From an uncultured Acetatifactor sp. (lineage in GTDB: Bacteria > Bacillota > Clostridia > Lachnospirales > Lachnospiraceae), in the NCBI GenBank assembly GCA_910584235.1, contig CAJTZD010000017.1, forward strand, positions 55,441-82,466: a stretch of DNA of 27,026 nucleotides. Direction: 5' to 3'. The notes under the pieces were generated by a model. That model was not told the DNA's origin and made no database searches. It saw only the letters and a program-made list of their open reading frames with translations. Of this stretch, positions 7,621-15,828 are shown one piece after another (position 1 is the stretch's first letter; each line of letters opens with the position of its first letter). A program made the translations under genes and the position numbers.

Positions 7621-8448
7621 TTATTCCATCCCAATCAGCTCCGGAATCGTGGCCTCGAAGTCCACGCCATACCATGGCTTATCCGGATTGCGCAAAGTCA
7701 CCTCTATGGTATGCGCCGTGTAGTCGGCCGCAATGCGCATGGCATCGCGCCAGTCCTTTCCTTTCATGATCTCCCCCACGCAGGTGCTGGAGAAAAGATC
7801 TCCCGTTCCGTGATAGGCGGCATCGATTCTCCGATTCTGGTAGATGTAATACTCCCCTGTCCTCCGTTCGTATCCCATGACGCCGGTTTTCCCCTTTTCC
7901 AGAGAGACCCCTGTGAGGACGCTGATGCCCGCGCCCAGTTCATTGAGCCTTGCCAGGAGTTCCTTAATATAGGCCTCATCGTATTCTTCCCTGTATTCCA
8001 TTCCCGTCATCAGGGCGGCCTCGGTGATATTGGGCACAATGATGTCCGCTTCCGCGCAGAGTTCGGCATTTTTCTTTACGTAGTCCATATCAAAGGCCGG
8101 GTACAGCTTTCCGTTGTCCGCCATCACGGGATCCACGATAATCACGGTATTTCCGCTCCGGAACGTTCGAAACAGTTCCTTTACCTGGTCGATCTGCTCC
8201 CTTGTCCCCAGGTATCCGGTGTAGATAGCGTCAAACTTCACGCCCTCGCTTTTCCAGTGGTTCGCAATGGGCTCGATCTGGTCGGAAAGGTCCTTGCAGG
8301 TGAAATTCTTGAACATCGTGTGGGTTGACAGGACTGCCGTAGGCAGGATGACTGTCTCGGACCCAAGGGCGGATATGACGGGCAGGGCTATGGTCAGGGA
8401 ACATTTCCCCAGGCATGAGATGTCCTGTATAGTCAATACTCTTTTCAT
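7621..8448 (-). CDS. Pyridoxamine/pyridoxal kinase, ribokinase superfamily
   Basis: Enzymes of this type phosphorylate pyridoxal, pyridoxamine or pyridoxine in vitamin B6 salvage. The 275-residue protein begins MKRVLTIQDISCLGKCSLT, the typical PdxY/PdxK-like opening. It has the substrate-side DPVMADNGKLY at 106-116, VPNITEAALMTG near 138-149, and the ribokinase anion-hole motif GTGD at 214-217, whose Asp217 is the expected catalytic base. Length is normal. AAGGAGG ends seven bases before the ATG and directly abuts a perfect hairpin. The gene appears monocistronic, with a strong terminator downstream. PdxY versus PdxK cannot be decided by eye, so no symbol is given. Confidence 0.9.
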   Translation of the reverse strand: MKRVLTIQDISCLGKCSLTIALPVISALGSETVILPTAVLSTHTMFKNFTCKDLSDQIEPIANHWKSEGVKFDAIYTGYLGTREQIDQVKELFRTFRSGNTVIIVDPVMADNGKLYPAFDMDYVKKNAELCAEADIIVPNITEAALMTGMEYREEYDEAYIKELLARLNELGAGISVLTGVSLEKGKTGVMGYERRTGEYYIYQNRRIDAAYHGTGDLFSSTCVGEIMKGKDWRDAMRIAADYTAHTIEVTLRNPDKPWYGVDFEATIPELIGME

Positions 8449-8455
8449 ATTGATA

Positions 8456-8477
8456 CCTCCTTGCGCGTCTTACGCGC
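8456..8477 (-). promoter_or_regulatory. Hairpin fused to the ribosome site of the pyridoxamine kinase gene
   Basis: On the minus strand the 6-bp hairpin GCGCGT-AAG-ACGCGC (8463-8477) is followed with no gap by AAGGAGG (8456-8462), then seven bases and the ATG. The same geometry occurs before the permease gene at 15772. Confidence 0.6.
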
Positions 8478-8545
8478 CCAGACGGCAGAAACCATTCCGC
8501 CGCCCGGTATAACAGGCTGAATACGCTTATTTATTCAGTCCTGAT

Positions 8546-8818
8546 TCAAACGATCAGACACATCGTATCACCATCTGCATACCATGTCAATAGGTTTATT
8601 GACTTTCGAAAAAATCTGCCGTAAAAGGCCTGGCCGTCTTCAAAACAGGCCGGTCGGACGGAGGCCGCAGGGCTCGTAAGCCAGTAGTCCGTCTCCGTAT
8701 TGCCGGGCGAGAGCAGCTTGTCTTTCCAGATTCCCCGGAGGTTGGCGGGCCGGATGCCCAGGCCTCGTCCCGCAGCCGAAAGGCGCTGCCAGTGTATTCC
8801 TGTTTTCTCAGAAGTCCC
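8546..8818 (-). pseudogene. Decayed fragment resembling glycoside hydrolase family 95
   Basis: A 90-codon frame without a start codon is open between a TGA upstream (8819-8821) and a TGA at its end. It contains RPANLRGIWKDKLLSP and then NTETDYW. These recall the PANLQGIWND...P and INTEMNYW blocks of GH95 alpha-L-fucosidase-type enzymes as I remember them, with the bases between the blocks deleted. The rest of a protein of about 750 residues is absent. It fills most of the 415-bp gap between the GH32 and kinase genes and points to a lost glycan-degrading gene. The assignment rests on motif memory only. Confidence 0.5.
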
Positions 8819-8863
8819 TCACCGGTGCCGCGCTTTACCGTAATCCGCCCGGCCTTTCATCCC

Positions 8864-10357
8864 TCAGCACAAATCGTATTTTACCACATCCATCACTGCC
8901 CGCCCATCCGAATAGAAAGAAATCCCTTCCGCAGACTGATCCGTGTAAAAGGTCAGCGTAAGCGTCTGTTCTCCGTCATTCACAAAGACCTCCGCGCTGA
9001 AACGGTCCAGAATCATCCTCAGCTTCAGTTTCCCGTCCCTGACGGGAACCAGACTTCTCCTCTGATGGATGAACGCTCTCCGGGAACCGGAAAATTTCCT
9101 GTCGATCTTCAGCAGGGACTCATGGGGGCGAAAGCTGACGGCGGTATGGCAAACATCGTCCTGGGCAAAACGAACCGCAAATTTCTGCAGCCCCCTTTCC
9201 CCCTGAAGCGATTCATCCACATGAAGCACCAGCTCCATATCGATTCTTCTTCCGGTGACGCCGGGCAGCCTGGTTATTCCTTCGAAAGCCACATTTTCAT
9301 AGCGCACCTCCCGGCCGCGCATTGCGTCCAGCTCCCGGACGGGCCGCTGGAAAAGCCTGCCGTTCTTTATGGACAGTTCCCGGGGCAGGCTCATCTGCCC
9401 AAACCATACATGCTTGGTATCCCGCAGATTGCAGGTATCCCAGTTCTGCATCCAGCCGATCATAATCCGTCTGCCGTCCGGCGCCAACACCGTCTGCGGC
9501 GCATAGAAGTCAATTCCATAGTCTATCGCCTGATCCTGCTCCTGTACGAAAACATGGTTCTCTCTGTCATAGCTGCCAATCAGGCAAAGCGTCCCGTTTC
9601 CATTGTGATATTCGAAGCCCCTGGGCATCATGTCCTGGGGGCTGGTGAGCAGCACATATTTCCCGTCCAGTTCAAAGAAATCCGGACATTCCCACATCCT
9701 GCCAAACCTGTTCTTATTTTCCGCCAGAATGCTTACAAAATCCCAGCAGAGTCCATCCCTGCTTTCATATAGCAATATCCTGCCGTCATGGTTTTCCGTA
9801 CAGTTTCCCACCACGCAGCGGTAGGTTCCGTCTTCCTCCATCCATATCCTGGGATCCCGAAAATCACTTCTGCTGCCTCCCTCCGGCAGACTTTCCCCGT
9901 CCAATACAGGATTGCCGGAATATTTTTCATAATCCCTGCCGTCTCCCACGGCAATGCACTGGGTCTGAATCTCCCGGAAGCTGCCGTCCACCAGAGGCTC
10001 CTTAACCACGCCCGTATAGATCAGCAGCTGTCTGCCGTCCGGCAGTTCCACAGCGCTTCCGGAAAAGCATCCGTCCTTGTCAAAGGCGGTATCCGGCGCC
10101 AGCGCCGCAGGAAGATAGGTCCAATGCAGCAAATCCCTGCTCACCGCATGTCCCCAATGCATCTGATTCCAGACGGAATCATAGGGATAATACTGATAGA
10201 ACAGATGATACTCGCCCTTGTAAAAGGAAAAGCCATTCGGATCGTTCATCCACCCCACCCTGGGGCAGAGATGGAACGCCGGGCGCGCCGCTTCCCCAAT
10301 GCACTTCTCCATTGTCTCTTCATACTTTCTTGCTTCTCGTAATGTTTGGCTTACCAT
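8864..10357 (-). CDS. GH32 beta-fructosidase, cytoplasmic
   Basis: Family 32 enzymes hydrolyse beta-fructosyl bonds in sucrose, fructo-oligosaccharides, inulin or levan. The 497-residue protein has all three signature blocks: WMNDPNG at 36-42 with nucleophile Asp39, FRDPR with stabilizer Asp168, and WECPDFF with acid/base Glu223. The C-terminal third is the usual beta-sandwich. There is no signal peptide, so it likely acts on imported oligosaccharides. A longer frame exists, but TTTAGGAGG just before the ATG of MVSQTLREARKYEET supports the start at 10357. It is divergent from a LacI-type regulator 79 bp away, a common arrangement for sugar-induced control. Whether the substrate is sucrose or longer fructans cannot be read from sequence alone. 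Confidence 0.93.
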   Translation of the reverse strand: MVSQTLREARKYEETMEKCIGEAARPAFHLCPRVGWMNDPNGFSFYKGEYHLFYQYYPYDSVWNQMHWGHAVSRDLLHWTYLPAALAPDTAFDKDGCFSGSAVELPDGRQLLIYTGVVKEPLVDGSFREIQTQCIAVGDGRDYEKYSGNPVLDGESLPEGGSRSDFRDPRIWMEEDGTYRCVVGNCTENHDGRILLYESRDGLCWDFVSILAENKNRFGRMWECPDFFELDGKYVLLTSPQDMMPRGFEYHNGNGTLCLIGSYDRENHVFVQEQDQAIDYGIDFYAPQTVLAPDGRRIMIGWMQNWDTCNLRDTKHVWFGQMSLPRELSIKNGRLFQRPVRELDAMRGREVRYENVAFEGITRLPGVTGRRIDMELVLHVDESLQGERGLQKFAVRFAQDDVCHTAVSFRPHESLLKIDRKFSGSRRAFIHQRRSLVPVRDGKLKLRMILDRFSAEVFVNDGEQTLTLTFYTDQSAEGISFYSDGRAVMDVVKYDLC

Positions 10358-10376
10358 AGAAATCCTCCTAAACCAC

Positions 10377-10405
10377 TTGCTTTCTTTTTCAAAATCAGAT
10401 ACTAT
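10377..10405 (+). promoter_or_regulatory. Divergent promoter region between GH32 and lacI-type genes
   Basis: On the plus strand TTGCTT (10377-10382) and TACTAT (10400-10405) are 17 bases apart and would drive the LacI gene. On the minus strand TATAGT (10401-10406) overlaps that -10 element and could serve the GH32 gene with a weak -35. Overlap of the two -10 elements would let one bound repressor control both directions. No clear CG-centred LacI operator was recognised. Confidence 0.4.
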
Positions 10406-10436
10406 AGAATTAGTTCGTCCCCATGAAGGAGATTTT

Positions 10437-11492
10437 ATGAAGACAAAAGTTACCATCCAGGATATTGCCGATGCCCTGAATCTTTCCCGCATGACAGTAT
10501 CCAAAGTATTGAACAATTCCCCCAATGTCTCTGCGGAAACCAGAGCTTTGGTATTGAAAAAAGCCCAGGAAATGAATTATAAATATGGCAGTGCCGCTGC
10601 CCATCCAATTGCGAAAGGCGCCCTCCACCGGCAGACAAAAAGCTTCGCTTTCCTGATGCATCTCACCCCTGACGCTTTCCATATCGGCTCCGGAATCATC
10701 ACCCAGCTGGAACAGGAAATCCGCAGCGAGGGATATTCCCTTACCCTCCACAGCATTACGGAGGAGGATATCGATTCCCTGACGCTCCCTCCTAATCTGA
10801 ACCAAAATCAGACGGCGGCAATTGTCTGCCTGGAGATATTTCACCCGGAATACAGCAGGCTCATCTGCTCTCTGGGAATCCCTGTGTTGTTTATTGACGC
10901 CTACGCCGGTTTCCATTCCCTGCATCTGGACTGTACCCTGTTAATGATGGAGAACCGCAACAGTACCTGCCGGATGCTTTCTGCCCTGTGCCGGGAGCAT
11001 GTGCTGACCTCCATGGGTTTCGTGGGAGACAGCAGCCACTGCGTCAGCTTCCGTGAGCGGTACGAGTCCTTTCTCCTGACGGCTTCCGAGTACGGCGTGG
11101 AAACCCGTCCTTACAATCTCATAGCGGACGACAGTTTTTACGGTCAGGATGGCTGGATTATGGCACATCTGCAAAAAATGGAGCGTCTGCCCCAGCTTTT
11201 TTTCTGTGCCAATGACGTACTGGCACAGGCGCTCATCCAGGCACTTGCGGAGCTGGGAATCCACACTCCCGGGGATATTATGGTGTGCGGGTTTGACGGT
11301 ATTCCATCCATGAACACCCTCATGAACAGCCTGACCACCGTACACATCCCCTGCAAAAAGCTGGGCATATGCGCCGCCCAGCTCCTGTTTCATCAAATAC
11401 AATATCCCGGCAGCATTTCGGGAACCATATATCTGGACACAGAAGTCCATTTCCGGGAGTCCGCGCCCTGCGTTTCGGAATCCCCCTCCTGA
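10437..11492 (+). CDS. LacI-family transcriptional regulator
   Basis: The 351-residue protein starts MKTKVTIQDIADALNLSRMTVSKVLNN, the LacI helix-turn-helix, followed by a hinge near VLKKAQEMNY. The C-terminal part from about residue 65 is a periplasmic-binding-protein-like effector domain, with the conserved late block ANDVLAQALIQALAELGIHTPGDIMVCGFDG. AAGGAG lies five bases before the ATG; a frame opening further upstream has no such site. It is the only plus-strand protein gene in the sugar region, divergent from the cytoplasmic GH32 gene and convergent with the GH32-like lipoprotein gene. It probably represses the adjacent GH32 gene until a sugar binds. Control of the large operon from 25695 is possible but unproven. 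Confidence 0.92.
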   Translation: MKTKVTIQDIADALNLSRMTVSKVLNNSPNVSAETRALVLKKAQEMNYKYGSAAAHPIAKGALHRQTKSFAFLMHLTPDAFHIGSGIITQLEQEIRSEGYSLTLHSITEEDIDSLTLPPNLNQNQTAAIVCLEIFHPEYSRLICSLGIPVLFIDAYAGFHSLHLDCTLLMMENRNSTCRMLSALCREHVLTSMGFVGDSSHCVSFRERYESFLLTASEYGVETRPYNLIADDSFYGQDGWIMAHLQKMERLPQLFFCANDVLAQALIQALAELGIHTPGDIMVCGFDGIPSMNTLMNSLTTVHIPCKKLGICAAQLLFHQIQYPGSISGTIYLDTEVHFRESAPCVSESPS

Positions 11493-11516
11493 TTCATACC
11501 CTTTATCTGCCAGATT

Positions 11517-11549
11517 GTCCGGCCGCCCTATGGGGCCGCCGGACTTTTT
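11517..11549 (+). terminator. Terminator of the LacI-type gene, overlapping the facing gene's stop
   Basis: GTCCGGC-C-GCCC pairs with GGGC-C-GCCGGAC around a TATG loop, with one C-C mismatch, and is followed by TTTTT on the plus strand. The right arm lies over the last codons and stop of the minus-strand lipoprotein gene. No T-run follows on the minus strand, so it serves the LacI gene only. Confidence 0.75.
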
Positions 11550-13174
11550 ACAATGATATCCCGGAATACCGCATCCGTATCATTGGCAAATATCCCCCAG
11601 TTCGCCCCGTCCACGGATTTATAAATGCGATTGCTCAGGGCTTTGGTATCGTCTATATACAGAACCACGATTTCGTTTTCCATCACCAGCTTCACATGGT
11701 ATTCCTTATCCGGCTCGAACTGAAAATCCGTATAAATCACAGGTTCCACATAAGGGATTCTGGAGAGGACACAGCCTTCATAGTGAATGGATTGGTTCTT
11801 TGCGTCCAGCACCAGCCCGGTATACTTTCCATACTCCTCTCCCATACCGAAAGCAAAGCCCGCGTATCCGTCTCTGCCCAGCGATACCGTACACTCCAAA
11901 AGCATTGTAGGTTCCCGCATACCGAACTGCGCCAGGGCAATTTCGTCCGAACCGGCAGAAAGTCTGTAGGCATCCGCTTCCGTCTCCACATTACCTGAAG
12001 TCCCCATTAAGGCCGGCGTCTTTTCCTGTGTAAAATATTCCGCCAGACCGGAGGGTTCCTTTACCCCCAGGGTCCCGTCCTCTTTCTGAACCAGTTCATG
12101 TACCAGCAGGCTTCCGGCCCAGTTGTAATTTCCTGTGTCCTTCGGCTCCGGCTTTCGGCCCACCCATCCGCACAGATAGCGCCTGCCTGCGTACTCCGCC
12201 GTCTTGGCCGCGTAAAAGCAGAACCCCGTGCCGTCCAGCACATTGTTCCCGGGCTCCGTAAACGGTCCGTAGGCGGAGTCCGCCATGGCATAATAGGTCA
12301 CCATGTCCCAGCTGTAAAAGAGATAGTAATGATCCCCCATCCGAAACAAATCCGGGCACTCCAGCATATACTGTTTTTCCGGTGCGTAAAGGGGATCGCA
12401 CAGGGTCCAGGCGGAAAGGTCTGTAGAGGTATATCTTGCCACCACGCCCCCCAGGCTCTCCTCCCTGGCGGCAATCAGCAGCCAGTAGCATTGCTCTTCC
12501 TCATTCCAGAATACATAGGGATCCCGGAAGTCATCACCGGAATAATTCTCTGCCGCATAAAAGGTGTCCTCCGGAATCTTGGTCCAGTTCACATTGTCCT
12601 CGCTGACGGCGTGCATCACGCATTCTCTGTCAAGTCCTTTTTCGGGAAAGGAATCATTATGCCCTGTATAAAAGCAGTGATATCTGCCGTCCCGGTCCTT
12701 AACCACGCATCCGGTTCCGATGGCCAGATCCGGTTCGTCGCCGGAAGCGCCGAAAGGAACCATCAGGCCATCGTCCCTGTATTCATAAAAATTTGTTGTA
12801 GAAAATTTGTGGATCGGATGATATCCCATCCCATTATGATCTGTATCATATAAATAATACAGCTGCAGCCCGTCTTCGTCCGCCATAGGCATCACATCGC
12901 CTACCCATGCGCCCTCGGAAGTAGGGTACAGCCTGTAAGGTACGCTTTCATAATGTTCCACATCTCCTGCCTCGCTTTCCGGAACCGGAGCCATGGGCTG
13001 AGAAGCGCTGTTATCTGCCTCCTCCCTCTCCTCCGGCTCCTGTGTTTCAAGGCTTCCCTGTTCCTGCCCCAGGGAAGCGTCCTCCCGGGTCCCGGGAGGC
13101 GGCTCCTGCCTTCCGCAGGCCGCAGCCATTGCAAGGCAGGAAACCAAACATAAGAAAAAAAGTTTCTTTTTCAT
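11528..13174 (-). CDS. GH32-like secreted lipoprotein
   Basis: The 548-residue protein begins MKKKLFFLCLVSCLAMAAAC, a lipoprotein signal with Cys21, followed by an acidic, Glu/Pro-rich tether to about residue 75. The catalytic-type propeller keeps the family 32 acids: Asp93 in WVGDVMP, where typical enzymes have WMNDPNG; Asp218 in DFRDPYVF; and Glu272 in LECPDLF. A C-terminal beta-sandwich includes FGMGEEYGKYTGLVLD. It should sit on the outer membrane face and cut or bind fructosyl glycans. It is the last gene of the long minus-strand run, about 160 bp after the receptor gene. A longer frame reaches 13249, but the signal peptide sets the start at 13174. The variant first motif leaves its activity open. 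Confidence 0.85.
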   Translation of the reverse strand: MKKKLFFLCLVSCLAMAAACGRQEPPPGTREDASLGQEQGSLETQEPEEREEADNSASQPMAPVPESEAGDVEHYESVPYRLYPTSEGAWVGDVMPMADEDGLQLYYLYDTDHNGMGYHPIHKFSTTNFYEYRDDGLMVPFGASGDEPDLAIGTGCVVKDRDGRYHCFYTGHNDSFPEKGLDRECVMHAVSEDNVNWTKIPEDTFYAAENYSGDDFRDPYVFWNEEEQCYWLLIAAREESLGGVVARYTSTDLSAWTLCDPLYAPEKQYMLECPDLFRMGDHYYLFYSWDMVTYYAMADSAYGPFTEPGNNVLDGTGFCFYAAKTAEYAGRRYLCGWVGRKPEPKDTGNYNWAGSLLVHELVQKEDGTLGVKEPSGLAEYFTQEKTPALMGTSGNVETEADAYRLSAGSDEIALAQFGMREPTMLLECTVSLGRDGYAGFAFGMGEEYGKYTGLVLDAKNQSIHYEGCVLSRIPYVEPVIYTDFQFEPDKEYHVKLVMENEIVVLYIDDTKALSNRIYKSVDGANWGIFANDTDAVFRDIIVKSPAAP

Positions 13175-13266
13175 AGCAATTGTTTCCCTCACACTTCCCC
13201 TCATGCCGCCTGTGGCAGCACAAACATTAACTAAAAAGGTGCAAGACAAAGCGCAAAAGCCGCGCC

Positions 13267-13316
13267 GGAAGAATGCCCCTGCCCAAAGCGGACAGCATTC
13301 GCCCGGGCATTCTTCC
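13267..13316 (-). promoter_or_regulatory. Intercistronic stem-loop after the lipoprotein receptor gene
   Basis: GGAAGAATGCCC (13267-13278) pairs perfectly with GGGCATTCTTCC (13305-13316), a 12-bp stem around 26 bases. It lies just past the receptor stop, and no clean T-run follows on the minus strand. Such stems after binding-protein genes often protect the upstream mRNA or partly stop transcription. A smaller palindrome at 13317-13333 adjoins it. Confidence 0.5.
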
Positions 13317-13332
13317 GTGTGAGATTCTCACA

Positions 13333-14742
13333 CTATTCTCCCAGTGTAATTGTGGCGCCCTCTTTGATCTGTTCATCCGCGTTCTGGGCAAAGGTGCTTA
13401 CCGGCGTGCCGTCTGTCAGCCCTGAGAAAATCGTCCAGTTTGCATCCCAGTATTTTTCGATACCGATGGGCGCGAAATTGATATGGTCGGACAGGGTATT
13501 CATCAGATCTACCTGCTCCTGGCCGTAGATGGCAATCCTGGTTTCGTTCTGCCAGTCATGGAGCAGCTCATATGCCATCCGTGCGAAGACCGCAGCCCCT
13601 TCGGGATTCGCGCTTGTGACAGGAATGGAAAATCCGGTAAGGGAACCGCCGCAGTCATAGGTCTCTCCGGAGGGACCGGTGGGCAGGGGCGCCCATGCAA
13701 TCTCATAATCACATTCATAGGCGGTAAGCGCCGCAAATCCGTACTCACAGGTCATAGCCAGTTTGCCGCTCTTGAAATCGCTGATGAATTTGTCCCCGTC
13801 CGGAATCTGTATGAATTTATCCTTGGTATAGCCGTCCTGCAGGAACGTAAACGCTTCCGCTGCCTGAGGCGTAGTGTAGTTGCTTGACACGCCGTCGCCG
13901 GAAGTATAGTCTATACCCACAATCCCGTTGGTATTCAGCATCTGCACATAGAACGAATCCCACCAGCCAAAGCCGTAAATGTCATTGGTTCCGTCTCCGT
14001 CCGTATCCCCCGTCATGGCCATGGCCACCTCACGGAACGCATCCCAGTTCCAGTTGCCCTCCTCAAAGTACTCCATAGGTGTCTTCACACCCATCTGGCC
14101 AAAGAGCGTCTTGTTATAGCTGATGACCACAGGGGCAGCGTCAGCGCCCGCGGCATAGGGCACTCCGCCGAAAGTAAAGGCTTTCGTGGTGCTGTCATAC
14201 CAGAAATCGTCGTCCAGATCAATGTACTGGGAGATATCCTGCATCACATGCTTGGCGCCGTAGGTGGGGAAATTCTGGTCATGGGCCTGGGCAAGGTCGC
14301 ATACTTCCCCTGCATTGACCATGCTGATTACCTGCTCCTGCTGCTCGCCCCAGCCCACGCCGATGACCGTTACGGTACCGCCGTACTTCTCTTCAAAAGC
14401 CGCCTTGGTGGACCACACAAGGTTAAACGCGTCCGGATCCTCCTGAAGCGTGGTGTTCCATGCCTCTTCCGTCGTGTCCCAAACGATTACCAGATCAGGG
14501 TTTTCCAGGGTATCCGGAAGCGTGCTTGCGGCTTCGGGCGTTTCGCTCTCCTGTCCCTCGGCGCCGGAATTTTCTTCTTCCTTGTCTCCCTCCGCGGCCG
14601 AGCTGCCGCCTGCCTCCTGGCTGTCTTTGCTCTGGCCCGCACTGTCAGGCGTGCTGCTTTCCCCGGACGTATCCCCGCCGCAGGCCGCCATCGCCATGGT
14701 ACATACAAGCGCCATTGTCATTGCCAAACATTTCTTCTTCAT
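13333..14742 (-). CDS. ABC sugar transporter substrate-binding lipoprotein
   Basis: The 469-residue protein has a lipoprotein signal, MKKKCLAMTMALVCTMAMAAC, with Cys21. A Ser/Glu-rich tether to about residue 80 and a solute-binding domain of the family 1 type follow. The mature part begins around DLVIVWDTTEEAWN and includes the conserved middle FQ-type block GKLAMTCEYGFAAL and a late block GFSIPVTSANPEGAAVFARMAYEL. It would capture an oligosaccharide at the cell surface for the two permeases encoded directly upstream. AAGGAGAGG precedes the ATG; an upstream in-frame ATG would spoil the signal peptide. No ATPase gene is present; in Firmicutes such importers commonly share an MsmX-type ATPase encoded elsewhere. 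The substrate is unknown, with fructans plausible from the GH32 neighbours. Confidence 0.9.
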   Translation of the reverse strand: MKKKCLAMTMALVCTMAMAACGGDTSGESSTPDSAGQSKDSQEAGGSSAAEGDKEEENSGAEGQESETPEAASTLPDTLENPDLVIVWDTTEEAWNTTLQEDPDAFNLVWSTKAAFEEKYGGTVTVIGVGWGEQQEQVISMVNAGEVCDLAQAHDQNFPTYGAKHVMQDISQYIDLDDDFWYDSTTKAFTFGGVPYAAGADAAPVVISYNKTLFGQMGVKTPMEYFEEGNWNWDAFREVAMAMTGDTDGDGTNDIYGFGWWDSFYVQMLNTNGIVGIDYTSGDGVSSNYTTPQAAEAFTFLQDGYTKDKFIQIPDGDKFISDFKSGKLAMTCEYGFAALTAYECDYEIAWAPLPTGPSGETYDCGGSLTGFSIPVTSANPEGAAVFARMAYELLHDWQNETRIAIYGQEQVDLMNTLSDHINFAPIGIEKYWDANWTIFSGLTDGTPVSTFAQNADEQIKEGATITLGE

Positions 14743-14764
14743 TTTTTCCTCTCCTTTTTGTTTT

Positions 14765-15772
14765 TTATTTGATGCCAATATGTTCAATGCTGTCCGCCAG
14801 TTTCCTTTGGGTCACTATGTACAGCAAAAACATCGGAAGTATGGTAAGCAGACATCCTGCCTGGATCCTTGTCTGAATCCTTATGGGGTCAGTGGTGGTC
14901 TGCCCGCCGATGACCGCCGCCAGATCCACCCTTAGGGAAGACAAGGCCACAATCAATGTCCTCTTATTGGTCCCCAGCAGCTGCTTCGACAGATAGTAAT
15001 CATTGAAATGCCATACAAAGGAGAACAGGAAGACCGTTATGATGGCATTCTTTGCATTGGGGAGCATAATGTAGGCAAAAGTCCTCAGAGGGCCGCTTCC
15101 GTCCACATAAGCCGATTCCTCCAAAGCCGCCGACATCCCCTCGAAAAACTGCTTAAATATATAGATATACAGGCCTGACCGGATTCCTGCCCCCAGCGCG
15201 GACGGAATGAAAAACGCCGCATTGTTTCCTATCAGGTTTATCACATTGCCCTTTCCCGTCACTTTGGAAAGCAGCGTCATAATACCCAGGGGATCAAAAT
15301 ACCTCATGTTCATGTAATAAGGCAGGATAATGGTCTGGGTGGGCACAATCAGCGTCAGTATCACACAAGCGAAGAAAAATGGCCTTAAGGGAAACTTATA
15401 CCTGGCAAACCCATACCCTGCCAGCGCACAGGACATCACATCCAATATGGCGCAGCCCAGGCCTATCATGAGGCTGCGCGTCAGCGCGTCCATATATTTC
15501 ATGGTTTTATAGGCATCCGTAAATCCCGTCGCGGACAGGTGCTTAGGTATCCATATGACGCTGGGGTCATAGGAATCCACCGGGGATTTTATGGAAGCGC
15601 TTATCATATAGAGAACCGGGTAGAGCAGCTGGTATGCCAAAAGCACCAGAATGGCGTATTTGGCAATTGCCCAGATCCATTTCCCCGTCCTTATTCGGTA
15701 CACAAGACCGTCCAGCCTCCTGTTCGCCCTGCCGGTCCCGGGCGTCTTGGCCGCTTTCATCAATTTTATCAT
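14765..15772 (-). CDS. Carbohydrate ABC transporter permease, MalG/UgpE type
   Basis: This 335-residue inner-membrane protein has about six hydrophobic segments from residue 33 on. The EAA loop that docks the ATPase is seen as ALEESAYVDGSGPLRTFAYIMLP near 216-238, where the usual EAA reads EESAYVDG. It would pair with the permease encoded just upstream to form the translocation pore for the 469-residue receptor encoded just downstream. The start at 15772 has AAGGGGG seven bases ahead. That ribosome site abuts a perfect hairpin with the same layout as the pyridoxamine kinase gene. Fold and role are secure; the transported sugar is not known. Confidence 0.92.
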   Translation of the reverse strand: MIKLMKAAKTPGTGRANRRLDGLVYRIRTGKWIWAIAKYAILVLLAYQLLYPVLYMISASIKSPVDSYDPSVIWIPKHLSATGFTDAYKTMKYMDALTRSLMIGLGCAILDVMSCALAGYGFARYKFPLRPFFFACVILTLIVPTQTIILPYYMNMRYFDPLGIMTLLSKVTGKGNVINLIGNNAAFFIPSALGAGIRSGLYIYIFKQFFEGMSAALEESAYVDGSGPLRTFAYIMLPNAKNAIITVFLFSFVWHFNDYYLSKQLLGTNKRTLIVALSSLRVDLAAVIGGQTTTDPIRIQTRIQAGCLLTILPMFLLYIVTQRKLADSIEHIGIK

Positions 15773-15779
15773 TTAAATA

Positions 15780-15802
15780 CCCCCTTGCGTGCTTCGGCAC
15801 GC
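15780..15802 (-). promoter_or_regulatory. Hairpin fused to the ribosome site of the MalG-type permease gene
   Basis: On the minus strand GCGTGC-CGAA-GCACGC (15787-15802) is followed with no gap by AAGGGGG (15780-15786), then seven bases and the ATG. The stem is perfect. It could protect the downstream message or tune translation inside the operon. Confidence 0.6.
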
Positions 15803-15828
15803 CTACCAATCGAAATTTGAAAAGGACC

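Noticed and set aside
13317..13333. The palindrome GTGTGAGATTCTCACAC as a regulator operator
   Set aside because: It sits at the stop codon of the receptor gene, beside a larger stem, with no promoter nearby. An RNA role is more likely.
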